Positions 24,563 through 33,404 of a DNA stretch of 35,197 nt are shown here, one piece after another. The notes beneath the pieces are model-generated. The model did no database searches. It was not told where the DNA came from and saw nothing but the letters and a program-made list of their open reading frames with translations. The stretch comes from an uncultured bacterium (lineage in GTDB: Bacteria; Babelota; Babeliae; Babelales; RVW-14), in NCBI GenBank assembly GCA_903825355.1, contig CAIKAH010000023.1, positions 1-35,197 of the forward strand. The letters run 5' to 3'. The position numbers were made by a program, and so were the translations under genes. The first letter of the stretch is position 1. Every line of letters starts with the position of its first letter.

Positions 24563-25627
24563 ATGCTTTATCACTTAGCTCTGCAGCTACAGCAGAACTA
24601 CTCATTTTTAAATATTTTTCGCTACATTAGTGTGCGCACCATGGGTGCATTACTGACTTCTATTGTCATAGCCTTTATATTTGGCAGCAAATTTATTTCA
24701 TTCTGTCAGAAGATGTTTCGTGCCGATGTCCGTGAAATGACCCCCGAGTCTCATCAAAAAAAGAATAATACGCCAACTATGGGCGGGCTGTTTATGCTGG
24801 CGATTTGCTTAATTACGAGTGCGCTATGGTCTAATTGGTCTGATCATCGTGTATGGATTTTATGTTTATGTTTGGCTAGTTTTGGGGCGCTTGGCTTCTT
24901 TGATGATTGGTATAAAATTACCAAAAAAAAGGGTGTTTCTGCTTCTTTTAAGTTTCGTCTACAGGTAGCAATTGCTACTACCATCGCGAGCCTCTGGTAT
25001 TACTTTGTCGCGCCTGCTACCACGGTGTGTATTCCGTTTTTGAAAAACGTGCACCCTGATTTGGGTATATTTATTATTCCCTGGGCAGCGGCGATTATGG
25101 TTGCCACCAGTAATGCGGTTAATTTAACCGATGGGCTTGATGGCTTAGCCACAGGGCCTTTAATTTCTAATTTTAGTACGTTTAGTGTGATTGCTTATTT
25201 AGCTGGTCATAGCAAACTTGCTAGTTATCTTTTTATTCCTAACGCTGGTACAGCCGAGTTAGCGGTGATTGGGGCTTCCTTAATTGGCGCGCTGTTGGGC
25301 TTTTTATGGTACAATGCTCATCCAGCACAAATTTTTATGGGTGATGTTGGCTCATTGCCGTTGGGGGCTGGTCTTGCACTTATGGCATTAATGGCACGGC
25401 AAGAGCTCTTGCTTATTATTTCTGGTGGCATCTTTGTGATGGAAACCGTTTCAGTTATTTTGCAGGTTGTTTCGTTCAAGCTGCTTGGTAAGCGCATTTT
25501 TAGAATGGCCCCCATCCATCACCATTTTGAGTTGCTGGGCTGGCAAGAAACTAAGATTGTTATTCGGTTTTGGATTATCTCAATTATTCTGGCGCTCTGC
25601 ACGCTTTTAACCCTGAAAATACGCTAG
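24563..25627 (+). CDS. mraY: Phospho-N-acetylmuramoyl-pentapeptide-transferase
   Basis: 354 residues, the standard length, with ten membrane spans. It transfers phospho-MurNAc-pentapeptide from UDP to undecaprenyl phosphate, making lipid I at the inner membrane. Diagnostic motifs: HQKKNNTPTMGG (64-75), FFDDWYKI with Asp114 and Asp115, NAVNLTDGLDGLA with Asp190, AQIFMGDVGSLPLG, and PIHHHFELLGW. AGGGG precedes ATG by seven bases. MraY normally sits in the dcw cluster; here it stands alone, with pheS 78 bases later, so the cluster is broken up. Its presence implies a peptidoglycan or lipid I pathway. Confidence 0.97.
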   Translation: MLYHLALQLQQNYSFLNIFRYISVRTMGALLTSIVIAFIFGSKFISFCQKMFRADVREMTPESHQKKNNTPTMGGLFMLAICLITSALWSNWSDHRVWILCLCLASFGALGFFDDWYKITKKKGVSASFKFRLQVAIATTIASLWYYFVAPATTVCIPFLKNVHPDLGIFIIPWAAAIMVATSNAVNLTDGLDGLATGPLISNFSTFSVIAYLAGHSKLASYLFIPNAGTAELAVIGASLIGALLGFLWYNAHPAQIFMGDVGSLPLGAGLALMALMARQELLLIISGGIFVMETVSVILQVVSFKLLGKRIFRMAPIHHHFELLGWQETKIVIRFWIISIILALCTLLTLKIR

Positions 25628-25705
25628 TACCCAAAAATATCCCTAGGAAAAAGCATAAAACGTGCTACGATAATTCCAGGTTTTTTATACACACTAGAGA
25701 AAATT

Positions 25706-26731
25706 ATGCAAACAACTATCAAAAATATAGAAACTGATCTGCGCAATCAAGTAGCACAAGCGGCCACACCTAAAGAGGTTGAGGATATCCGTGTTGCCTT
25801 TTTGGGAAAAAAGGGAAGCATCACCGTTTTGCTAAGCCAGATGAAAGACTTGTCGCTTGAAGAAAAAAAAACGACCGGTCCGCTTATGCAAGCGCTTCGT
25901 CAAACCGCTGAAGGACTGATTGAAGAGCGCAAGAATTATTTGATTAACCATGCGGCTCAAGCAGCAGCGCTCAAAGAGCAGTTGTTTGACGTAACAGTTG
26001 GTTTGTCAAAAGCGCAGCAGGGGCATTTGCATCCTTACACCCATATTGTTGAGGAGATTCAACAGATCTTTCTTTCAATGGGATATGAAATTTGGGATGG
26101 CCCTGAAGTGGAGACTGATTTCTATAATTTTGGTGCGTTAAATATTCCGCAAGACCACCCAGCTCGTGACATGTATGATACCTTTTGGACTGATACCCCA
26201 GGTAATTTATTGCGAACACACACGTCAACGGTCCAGATTCGTGCTATGCAGGAGCGTAAACCGCCAATTGCTGGCATTGCTCCAGGAAGAACTTTCCGGC
26301 ATGAAGCAGTCGATGCATCGCATGATTACCAATTCATGCAATGCGAAGGGTTGTTTGTTGATAAGCATGTTACTATTGGTCACTTATTTGCAACGGCACA
26401 GACGTTTTTAAAAGCATTATTTGAGAAAGATACACTTGATATTCGTATACGACCTGGATTTTTTCCCTTTGTGGAGCCAGGATTTGAGATTGATATGCGG
26501 TGTGTTTTTTGCAAAACTGGATGTTCCGTTTGCAAGCAGTCAACCTGGATTGAAGTATTCCCAGGTGGGATGGTGCATCCAAATGTACTGAAAGCTGGCG
26601 GTATTGACCCAACTAAGTATGCTGGCTTTGCATTTGGTTTTGGATTAACGCGTTTAGGTATGTTGAAGTACGGCATTGATGATATTAGGCTTTTATATAG
26701 TGGAAAGCTGAAATTTTTAGAGCAATTCTAG
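25706..26731 (+). CDS. pheS: Phenylalanine-tRNA ligase alpha subunit
   Basis: 341 residues, the normal length. An N-terminal coiled-coil tRNA-binding part (1-90) is followed by the class II catalytic domain: GPEVETDFYNFGALNIPQDH, LLRTHTSTVQIR, RTFRHEAVDASHDYQFMQCE, then GGMVHPNVLKAGGIDP and FGFGLTRLGMLKYGI (motif 3 Arg). A four-Cys insert, Cys266-x2-Cys269-x3-Cys273-x2-Cys276, looks like a small zinc knuckle, a variant also seen in some other bacteria. The alpha subunit needs PheT to charge tRNA-Phe, but pheT is not adjacent: the next gene is galU. Confidence 0.97.
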   Translation: MQTTIKNIETDLRNQVAQAATPKEVEDIRVAFLGKKGSITVLLSQMKDLSLEEKKTTGPLMQALRQTAEGLIEERKNYLINHAAQAAALKEQLFDVTVGLSKAQQGHLHPYTHIVEEIQQIFLSMGYEIWDGPEVETDFYNFGALNIPQDHPARDMYDTFWTDTPGNLLRTHTSTVQIRAMQERKPPIAGIAPGRTFRHEAVDASHDYQFMQCEGLFVDKHVTIGHLFATAQTFLKALFEKDTLDIRIRPGFFPFVEPGFEIDMRCVFCKTGCSVCKQSTWIEVFPGGMVHPNVLKAGGIDPTKYAGFAFGFGLTRLGMLKYGIDDIRLLYSGKLKFLEQF

Positions 26732-26767
26732 TAGTTCCAGCATGTAGAAGCTGGTTGCTAGGCGGGT

Positions 26768-26796
26768 AACATAGTTGTTAAAGAGGCAGCTATGTT
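26768..26796 (+). other. Hairpin between pheS and galU
   Basis: AACATAGTTG (26768-26777) pairs with CAGCTATGTT (26787-26796), ten bases with one G-T pair and a nine-base loop. A smaller CCAGC/GCTGG hairpin precedes it (26737-26754). Neither is followed by a T run, so a pause, processing or weak attenuator site is more likely than a terminator. Confidence 0.4.
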
Positions 26797-26840
26797 GAAC
26801 GAATAAAAAAGCTCAGACAATGGCAAAGGAGAAAGAGAGA

Positions 26841-27779
26841 ATGATCACAAAAGCCATTATTCCTGCAGGCGGCTTAGGTACACGGTTTTTACCGGCTACA
26901 AAAACAACCCCAAAGGAAATGTTGCCTTTGCTTGAAAAACCAGCCATTCAATACATTGTTGAAGAAGGCCTAAAATCAAGTCTAAAGACATTTATTCTAA
27001 TTACTGGCAAAAATAAAAGTGTTATTGAGGATCATTTTGATCCTTACCCTGAACTTGATAGCCACCTTGCTGCGCATAAAAAAGAAGAGCTTCTTGATGG
27101 GGTAAATAAAATTATCCATAATGCTAACTTCATTTATTTGCGACAAAAAGAGCCGCTTGGGCTAGGGCATGCTATTTGGTGTGCTCGGCATGTAATTGGC
27201 AAAGAGCATATTGCCGTATTCCTGCCAGACGATATCATCGTTAATAATAATACGCCTTGCATGGGACAACTGATGCAAATTGCTGTGCAAGAAAAATGCA
27301 ATGTGGTAGCGGTTCAAGAAGTACCCATTGAAGATGTGGGTAGCTACGGGGTAGTTGGTATTCGCAAGCAATTTTCTCCCAACCTATTTCAAGTTAAAGA
27401 GTTAGTTGAAAAGCCACGACCTGTTGATGCACCATCTAATTTAGCAATTATCGGCCGTTATGTACTCTCACCACATATTTTCAATGCTCTTGAAGAGTTA
27501 AATGCTGGGGTCAACGGCGAAATTCAATTAACAGATGCTATTCAAGCGCTCCTACTTTCTGGCGAAAAAGTATTTGCCTACAAGGTGCAAGGAACGCGCT
27601 ATGACATTGGTACCCCGCTTGGTTTGCTGAAAGCAAATATTGATATGGCCTTAAGGCACCCCAAATATGCACAACCAATGATGGATTATTTGGCATCAAT
27701 CGATCGTGAAATGATTGTGATGCAAGGCCAAGCACAAACGATTTCTAAAGTTAAACACAGTACTGGCGTGGTGTTTTAA
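26841..27779 (+). CDS. galU: UTP-glucose-1-phosphate uridylyltransferase
   Basis: 312 residues from ATG 26841, which has AAGGAG nine bases ahead; the ATG at 26820 has no site and its extra residues encode the Shine-Dalgarno itself. Makes UDP-glucose from glucose 1-phosphate and UTP in the cytosol. The nucleotide-binding start AGGLGTRFLPATKTTPKEML (9-28), the metal and sugar site VFLPDDII, LVEKP, IGRYVLSP, GEIQLTDAI and GTRYDIGTPLG are all in place. UDP-glucose would feed envelope glycans. It is followed by a strong terminator. Confidence 0.96.
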   Translation: MITKAIIPAGGLGTRFLPATKTTPKEMLPLLEKPAIQYIVEEGLKSSLKTFILITGKNKSVIEDHFDPYPELDSHLAAHKKEELLDGVNKIIHNANFIYLRQKEPLGLGHAIWCARHVIGKEHIAVFLPDDIIVNNNTPCMGQLMQIAVQEKCNVVAVQEVPIEDVGSYGVVGIRKQFSPNLFQVKELVEKPRPVDAPSNLAIIGRYVLSPHIFNALEELNAGVNGEIQLTDAIQALLLSGEKVFAYKVQGTRYDIGTPLGLLKANIDMALRHPKYAQPMMDYLASIDREMIVMQGQAQTISKVKHSTGVVF

Positions 27780-27802
27780 TATTCTACATTGATTCTGTAG
27801 CC

Positions 27803-27843
27803 ATGCGGCATCCATACTCCTCGGAGTGTGGGGCCGCATTTTT
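27803..27843 (+). terminator. Strong rho-independent terminator of galU
   Basis: ATGCGGC (27803-27809) pairs with GCCGCAT (27833-27839). The inside pairs again as CCATACTCC with GGAGTGTGG around a TC loop, and five T follow. It ends at the stop codon of the convergent gene (27842). Confidence 0.93.
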
Positions 27844-29461
27844 ATTCTATATAACCTGGTTTGTCTATTTTTACGCCCCTATCTTTTTCCGTTTTTAATA
27901 TTAAGGATTCCATGTCGGAAAACTCACGATGATCGTTTTCTGGTATATATTTGCCTTTTTTGTCCCAGATTTTTTCGTCTCTAAGATTCCTTACTAGGAC
28001 AAGGGATTCTCTTAACTCTTCGCCATTTTGAGTATTTAAAGTTTTCATTCTTTTATTAATTTCATCTCTCAATTTGCGCTCTTTTTCAAGTAGTGTTTCT
28101 TGCCTCATGCCAGTGGGTTGAGGCACTACTTTCGGGGATGGCGCTGAAGCAACCAGTTGCGGAGATAAGCGTTTTCTCAAATCGCTTACACTCATCTCAG
28201 CGCTCGGTAGAGATTCTTTATCCTCGCTGCTAAAAAGGTTATTTTTAGCTTTATCATCGAGAGGGGAAACTATCCCTTTATGATTGGTAAAATGCTTTTC
28301 TAGGGCGGTTGTTTTTGCTTTTAATGCTTTTAACGTATTTAATCTATCAGTTGCTATCTTGAGTTGCGCGTTCAACATATCAGGATCAGTAGCGCCAGCC
28401 TGAAGAGATATTTGCGCTAGTTTAGATGCCTCGGTTCTATTATGGCGAGCGGTGACTAATTCGTTTTTTAGCCTCTCTGCTTTAGCTTTTATTCTTTCTG
28501 TATCGGCATCCTTAGCATTTAGAGCAGCCTGAATTGCAGCCAATCTTTCTTCTGGTGTGGAATCTTTACTTGCAAAAACAGTATCCACTTTCTTTTTTGT
28601 TTCATCGGCTGCTAATTTTTGTTCGATAGCTTGAAGCTTTCTAGTATTTTTAGCTATTTTTTTCTCAGAAAGAGACGGCAACCCAGCTAGTTCTTGGCGA
28701 AGGGCTTGTTGAACTTTTAAAGCATTTATGCGATCGTCATTTTTTGTTTCTTTGCTATCTTGCAGCAGCTTTTTTATTTCGGCAGCTGTACGAATTGTAG
28801 CTTGAGGCCCAGGAGAATCAGCAAGAGCTGGTAACACAGCAGGCTTAACCGGTACAGCCTGTAAGGATGGCGCACTCGCATTCGCTTGAGCTGGTGTGAG
28901 CTGGGGTTGAGGCACTACTTTCGGCGCTGTGGGCTGTGGCAAGGAACTTGATGGTTGTCTTACCCCTGTAGCCGATGTTGGTTTGCCTTGTACATTTGAA
29001 TGGCTTGCGGCATGCGTTAGCGTACGAGAGGAACCTTGTGGTGAAGCAACAGATGGTCTGATCGGAGGAGATGCTGATTCGGCCAATAAACTTTGTAGCT
29101 GATTATTTGTCCTTTTAATATCATCTAGCGAAGTGCCTTTTGATGCAGCTTCGTTAGCCGCTTTATAACGATTATTAAGCTCGTTAAGTGGTTGGATAAA
29201 TCCGTTAGCTTGAGGCCGCTCAGTAGGCTGCTGCTGAGGACCTAAAGCCTTCGTCATAGCTGCTGCCTGATTTTTAGGTTTATACAGACCTAAATAGCTC
29301 CCGATGGCCTTAAAAGGGTTTGTTTGCGCTTTAGTAGTTTCGCTTATAGCAAAGGCATCTTTAACCCGTTTGAGCAGTGGTTTCTGCGCCACTGCATGGC
29401 TACATGTAAAGCTCAAACCCAACATAACGGCCATAAGCTTAAGATATTTTTCGCTTTTCAC
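27842..29461 (-). CDS. Secreted coiled-coil, Pro/Gln-rich protein, unknown
   Basis: 539 residues from GTG 29461, preceded by GGGG five bases upstream and giving a basic leader (MKSEKYLKLMAVMLGLSFTC) with cleavage near AVAQ. The first third is a low-complexity Pro/Gln/Ser region with the motif PKVVPQP repeated (about 185 and 445). The middle (about 240-395) is charged and helical with heptads (KIAKNTRKLQAIEQKLAADE), a probable long coiled coil. The tail is again helical. No enzyme motifs. Such extended secreted proteins in host-associated bacteria are often surface structures or effectors, but nothing here decides it. The GTG 24 bases further up is an alternative start. Confidence 0.72.
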   Translation of the reverse strand: MKSEKYLKLMAVMLGLSFTCSHAVAQKPLLKRVKDAFAISETTKAQTNPFKAIGSYLGLYKPKNQAAAMTKALGPQQQPTERPQANGFIQPLNELNNRYKAANEAASKGTSLDDIKRTNNQLQSLLAESASPPIRPSVASPQGSSRTLTHAASHSNVQGKPTSATGVRQPSSSLPQPTAPKVVPQPQLTPAQANASAPSLQAVPVKPAVLPALADSPGPQATIRTAAEIKKLLQDSKETKNDDRINALKVQQALRQELAGLPSLSEKKIAKNTRKLQAIEQKLAADETKKKVDTVFASKDSTPEERLAAIQAALNAKDADTERIKAKAERLKNELVTARHNRTEASKLAQISLQAGATDPDMLNAQLKIATDRLNTLKALKAKTTALEKHFTNHKGIVSPLDDKAKNNLFSSEDKESLPSAEMSVSDLRKRLSPQLVASAPSPKVVPQPTGMRQETLLEKERKLRDEINKRMKTLNTQNGEELRESLVLVRNLRDEKIWDKKGKYIPENDHREFSDMESLILKTEKDRGVKIDKPGYIE

Positions 29462-29764
29462 TGCATCCCCATCTAGATAAACCACTAGTAATGTTAAATT
29501 CTATTTGAATTATATCGCGAGAGGGGGGTATAAAAACAATAATTTAAGAAACAATGTCAGAGCTTGATGAAAATCTGTACATCAGGAGCTAGTATTTCCC
29601 GTTACGCAAGCAACAGTGGCTACTAAGGAATAACTGCTTATAGATGAGGCATTTTATGCTGAATTTGTTAAGAAGAACCGTTTTATGCGGTTAGTGTGTA
29701 GAGAGGTAAGCAAGGGGGCGGTAATTAATTACCGCCCCCTTTGTCTAAGATCAGGTCAGGGCGA
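29462..29764. other. 303-base intergenic region
   Basis: Holds the upstream region of the secreted coiled-coil gene (29462-29700) and a long palindromic terminator (29712-29741). The only open frame is a 14-codon one on the plus strand at about 29651 (MRHFMLNLLRRTVLCG), too short to claim. No tRNA or other repeat seen. Confidence 0.5.
29712..29741 (-). terminator. Perfect 30-base palindrome, terminator of the FolC-like gene
   Basis: AAGGGGGCGGTAATT is followed at once by its exact reverse complement. It sits 24 bases past the minus-strand stop. The stem is very GC-rich with an AT tip. T runs on either side are short, so it may also act as a transcript-end stabiliser. Confidence 0.7.
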
Positions 29765-31165
29765 TTAAAACTTTTTAATGCCGCGAAGGTTCCAGTATTC
29801 GCTAATCAAGCCAGTTGACCCAGCGATAGCAATTAAGCCATCTCGTTCGTCAACAGCTGCTTTAGCCTGGTTGAGTGCTTCTTCAAGGGTGGTGCATGCA
29901 CGCACTTTAACGTTGAGCTCCTTAGCCATCATAGCAAGGTCTTGTACGTCGTGGCATGCGATATCGCCCGGAAGGGGTACGAAGGTGATCTGGCCGCTTA
30001 CTTTTTTGAGCAAGTAACGCATGATCTTGATAGCTTCCATAGCATTAACCGCTTTTGGCAAGCCAAGAATGAGCACCAAGCCTTTGAGTGGTTTTTGGTA
30101 GTGCAACAAACGAATGCCTAGGAAAAGGTTCATCAATGCATCAAGGTTGTTTGCATTATCAAGCAAGATGCTTGGGTTTTCTTTGTCTAAGTGTTCAAAG
30201 CGTCCATGAAGCAGGTCAAATTGATCTGCCCAGAAATGCTTGAGTGTTTTAATGGGGTTAAGTTCAGCATGACGCTTTGCTTCTAGTGTTGGGCGTCCAC
30301 GTTGGCCTTTTTGAGTAGCAAGTAAGTTGCCACGCAAGAATGGTGAAAACTTACCTTTGATGTCTTCAACATAAATTTGTGCCAAGCGCTCACCAAGTGA
30401 AGCAACACGGCCGTAGAGTTGTTCGTACATGTATGGCAAGGTGGCAAGTTTACGAATAGGCATTGCCCATTTAATCTTGCGCTCGTCACACCAATTTTTC
30501 ATTTTTTGTAAGCGAATTTTGCTTTGCTCTGCTGAGATAAACCAACAGTCAGGCTTAACCATACCCAGCATTTCAAAAGCAACTTCATCAAGGTCTGCGC
30601 CTAAGAGGCCACGACCATCTTCGGCGATGCGGGTGATTGAAGCAAGCTTAGGAGTAAAGTATGCAGCTGCATCTAATTTACCGCCGTAAGCAACCTCTAC
30701 TAATACCACATCGCTGTTTTCATGTTTAGCTTGTAGCACTGTTGCCATAAGAACAAGCTCATGAGCTGTAGCTTGAATTTTGTTGGTATCAGCGGCACTG
30801 ATTACTTCATTTAGTACATCAGTAAAAACTTTATTGTTTACAGCTGCAAGTTGTACTTGCATACGCTCATTGTAGGTTAAAATATGCGAGGAGTAACCTA
30901 CAGTGACGGAAAACCCTTCTTCGCGCAGAAGCTTTGCAGCAAAATGAAGCGAAATACTTTTGCCGTTAGTACCACCGACAACAATCATGTCACGGCCGGT
31001 GGATGGCATGCCAAGTGCCTTGTCCAGTGATTGCATCCGCTGTAGCGATACTTCACTGTATTCATATGGCTTAAGCTCATCTAAGTACTCAACAAGCTCG
31101 CTGTAAGTTCTTACTTTATGCAGTCCCGATTCTTTTTTTCGGGCCTGATCAATATTAGTAATCAT
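29765..31165 (-). CDS. Divergent FolC / Mur-ligase-family protein
   Basis: 466 residues from ATG 31165, which has AAAGG eight bases ahead. The fold is that of folylpolyglutamate/dihydrofolate synthase: P-loop GTNGKS (65-70), YSSHILTYNERM in place of the family SPHL...ERI, VEVAYGGKLDAA for the usual EVGLGGRLDATN, and LLGADLDEVAFEMLGMVKPD. Several normally fixed positions differ: the GLDH loop is AEDGRG, and the late DGAHN motif is DNANN (Asp336). Either a sequence-divergent FolC or a protein of changed substrate. FolC adds glutamate to folates using ATP. It stands alone on the minus strand, with its own terminator. Confidence 0.75.
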   Translation of the reverse strand: MITNIDQARKKESGLHKVRTYSELVEYLDELKPYEYSEVSLQRMQSLDKALGMPSTGRDMIVVGGTNGKSISLHFAAKLLREEGFSVTVGYSSHILTYNERMQVQLAAVNNKVFTDVLNEVISAADTNKIQATAHELVLMATVLQAKHENSDVVLVEVAYGGKLDAAAYFTPKLASITRIAEDGRGLLGADLDEVAFEMLGMVKPDCWFISAEQSKIRLQKMKNWCDERKIKWAMPIRKLATLPYMYEQLYGRVASLGERLAQIYVEDIKGKFSPFLRGNLLATQKGQRGRPTLEAKRHAELNPIKTLKHFWADQFDLLHGRFEHLDKENPSILLDNANNLDALMNLFLGIRLLHYQKPLKGLVLILGLPKAVNAMEAIKIMRYLLKKVSGQITFVPLPGDIACHDVQDLAMMAKELNVKVRACTTLEEALNQAKAAVDERDGLIAIAGSTGLISEYWNLRGIKKF

Positions 31166-31445
31166 ATTTGCGCCTTTCACACTACGTACCACTGCACGCA
31201 TATGTTAATGCTATTAGAATTTTGCACCACTTTTTACACAGCCTACTTTGGCCAATGTACAATTATCTCAATGATAGACCCAGATTACGAGAAGTACGTA
31301 ATGTTGTCAAACAGGCACTAATTGTAATCCGCGAAATTGGATAAATTACAAAATGGTTACGAAGTGAAATGTTAATTGACATGCTGCAACAAAAAGGGGA
31401 AACTGGTCTGTTAGCTGCTAACTTTTTTACCTGGGAGTTTTCTAC

Positions 31446-32375
31446 GTGTCATTATTGCATGCATGGCAAGTTATCCAAGAGGCAAAAACAATTGTTCTTT
31501 TGACGCACTATAAACCTGATGCTGATGGCATTTCTGCATGTGCAGCCTTGGACCATGTGCTTAGGCGTCTAGGCAAAACAGTTCAGGCGGTTTATCCATC
31601 AAAAGATGAGTCTGCCCTTAAGCGGCAGCCGCACGATGTCCAGATTGCTCGGCATACAGTAGAGCCAGATCTTTTAATTGCTTGTGATACAGCTAACTAT
31701 GATCGCTTATATTTTCCCGATGCCTTTAAAGCCATTCCGTTAATTAATATCGACCACCACATTAGCAATGCTCTTCAAGGGACGGTAAATATTGTTAATG
31801 CTGAGGCGGCTAGCACGTGTGAAGAGCTTTTTCATTTATTAATGACTTGGTGCCCAGCCTTGGTGGATAAGTATACGGCAGAATGTCTGTTGTTTGGTAT
31901 TCTGTATGACACCCAAGTATTTCATACGCAATCCACCTCAGCTCGTGTGCTTAAAACCGCAGCCGCCTGTATGGAGCAGGGGGTGAATATGTTTCACCTT
32001 TCTCGTGAGCTGTTGGCGCACAAAGATGCACGCTTTTTGCCTTTCTGGGGTAAGGCTTTACAGCACATACAGATTAATGATGCTAAGCAAGTGCTCTGGA
32101 CGGTAGTGCGACAACATGATCTGCATGCCAGTGGGTTAGGAATGGATGCGCTTGTTGGCTTGAATAACTTTATAGCGGAAAGCTCACCAGTAGATACCAC
32201 AATTACTTTTTATGAAGATGAGCAAGGACGCACCAAAGTTTCATTGCGCTCAAAAACACGTGATGTAAATGCTATTGCTGGCTTGTTTGGCGGCGGTGGG
32301 CATACCCGTGCATCAGGGGTGCTTATGCCTATGTCTGTTGATGAGGCGGTAGAAAAGATGATCAGTGCCTTATAA
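31446..32375 (+). CDS. DHH/DHHA1 phosphoesterase, NrnA-type oligoribonuclease / pAp phosphatase
   Basis: 309 residues starting with GTG; GGGAG lies eight bases ahead. The DHH domain shows THYKPDADG (20-28, metal-binding His and Asp), LLIACDTAN and IDHH (Asp103-His104-His105). The DHHA1 part carries FGGGGHTRASG (His286). NrnA enzymes degrade nanoRNAs of two to five nucleotides and dephosphorylate pAp; c-di-nucleotide hydrolases share the fold but usually have extra sensory domains, absent here. Cytosolic, two Mn ions expected. A TTGACA (31376-31381) upstream is a possible -35 without a good -10. Confidence 0.92.
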   Translation: MSLLHAWQVIQEAKTIVLLTHYKPDADGISACAALDHVLRRLGKTVQAVYPSKDESALKRQPHDVQIARHTVEPDLLIACDTANYDRLYFPDAFKAIPLINIDHHISNALQGTVNIVNAEAASTCEELFHLLMTWCPALVDKYTAECLLFGILYDTQVFHTQSTSARVLKTAAACMEQGVNMFHLSRELLAHKDARFLPFWGKALQHIQINDAKQVLWTVVRQHDLHASGLGMDALVGLNNFIAESSPVDTTITFYEDEQGRTKVSLRSKTRDVNAIAGLFGGGGHTRASGVLMPMSVDEAVEKMISAL

Positions 32376-32389
32376 AAAGTAGTTGGTTC

Positions 32390-33124
32390 TTATTCATCAG
32401 GGCTTGCAGGTCTTCTAGGTTTAAAGTTTTTTCTTGCAGCATCACGCATTCGTTTCTTGGTGTCATCATTCAGCAGTTGTATTTTATTACGCAGTATCCT
32501 GGTAATAGTTTTTGCATCTTTACTGTGTTCATGGATTTTACTGGCAAGAAGGCTTATTTGATACGCATTAAACAGCTCGGTCGATGAATAAGCAATAAAA
32601 AGATTAGCATTCTCTCTAACTAAATAGTCAACAATAGCAACATGTGCTCCCTCAATCGCATAGACAAGGGGTGTATTATTAAAAGTATCCGTAAGGTCGA
32701 TGTTAACCTTTTGGCCCGCTACGAGGTATTCTACAAGAGGTAAGTATCCTTTGCTAGTAGCAAAGTGTAAGGGCGTAAAGCCATCCCATTGAATAAGTGA
32801 GTCATCTAACAAAGGAATGACCTCGTCGGGGAATTGAGCTTGGATAATTGGATTGGCGCCTGCCAGGCATAGATTATGCACTATTTTTACTGAGCCGATT
32901 TCTGCGGCGTAATGAATCAATGCATAACCACTAGGAAGTATTTTATTGATATTTTCGCAAGAGGGTAGCAACTGGTTTAGTGTTTCGGTGTCATTCGCCT
33001 GTATTGCTGCTATAAGCCGTTGTTCTAGAAAATTGCCAACAGGGAGAGCACTGCTCGCGGTTAGGTGGCAGTTACTGAAAGTGATTAGTAACAAAAAGTT
33101 CAAGGTAAATAACCAGGCTTGCAC
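32390..33124 (-). CDS. Secreted ankyrin-repeat protein
   Basis: 244 residues from GTG 33124, preceded by GAGG at five bases. A signal peptide (MQAWLFTLNFLLLITFSNCH) is followed by about four ankyrin repeats (residues 35-185): RLIAAIQANDTETLNQLL, ALIHYAAEIGSVKIVHNL, FTPLHFATSKGYLPLVEYL, TPLVYAIEGAHVAIVDYLV. The C-terminus is basic (KKRMRDAARKNFKPRRP). Ankyrin repeats bind proteins; a secreted one in a presumed intracellular bacterium is an effector candidate (inference). It is the last gene of a three-gene operon with two tiny membrane proteins, 13 bases after the second. Confidence 0.85.
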   Translation of the reverse strand: MQAWLFTLNFLLLITFSNCHLTASSALPVGNFLEQRLIAAIQANDTETLNQLLPSCENINKILPSGYALIHYAAEIGSVKIVHNLCLAGANPIIQAQFPDEVIPLLDDSLIQWDGFTPLHFATSKGYLPLVEYLVAGQKVNIDLTDTFNNTPLVYAIEGAHVAIVDYLVRENANLFIAYSSTELFNAYQISLLASKIHEHSKDAKTITRILRNKIQLLNDDTKKRMRDAARKNFKPRRPASPDE

Positions 33125-33137
33125 TGCTTCCTCGGCT

Positions 33138-33404
33138 CTAATGCATATACTTATTCCACAATACTATCATAGCTTCTCTGACAGCCAACATACCACCAAT
33201 TGCAACAACATGAGTAAGATACTCGTGCAAACTGGGTGGATTGCTTACTTGATTGTATAATGTATAAGCTGCTTTTTCTATGGGCTGAAGGCCTGATGGA
33301 ATAAACATATTACACGTATGTGCTGTGCTAGAAGGAATTATTGTAGCAAGACATGCAGCGGCACCTAGGTAGCAAGCGCTTTTTTTAAGGATGGTGTTGT
33401 GCAA
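33138..33404 (-). CDS. Small secreted or membrane protein, TTG start
   Basis: 88 residues. The start TTG at 33404 directly abuts the TGA of the upstream gene with no Shine-Dalgarno site, so translation is probably by coupling. A signal peptide (MHNTILKKSACYLGAAACLA, cleavage near STA) and a C-terminal hydrophobic helix (HVVAIGGMLAVREAMIVLW) ending in NKYMH. Two Cys near the leader. No family recognised. Middle gene of the ankyrin operon. Confidence 0.6.
   Translation of the reverse strand: MHNTILKKSACYLGAAACLATIIPSSTAHTCNMFIPSGLQPIEKAAYTLYNQVSNPPSLHEYLTHVVAIGGMLAVREAMIVLWNKYMH

Noticed and set aside
29651..29695. 14-codon ORF MRHFMLNLLRRTVLCG
   Set aside because: Too short, no Shine-Dalgarno site, no sign of attenuation of a following gene.
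31376..31428. TTGACA and a GTTAGC/GCTAAC palindrome followed by TTTTTT ahead of the DHH gene
   Set aside because: No acceptable -10 at the right distance, and the hairpin would have a four-base stem. Too weak to call a promoter or attenuator.
33072..33124. Lipoprotein signal in the secreted ankyrin protein (ITFSNC)
   Set aside because: Asn at -1 of the Cys does not fit a lipobox; treated as an ordinary signal peptide.
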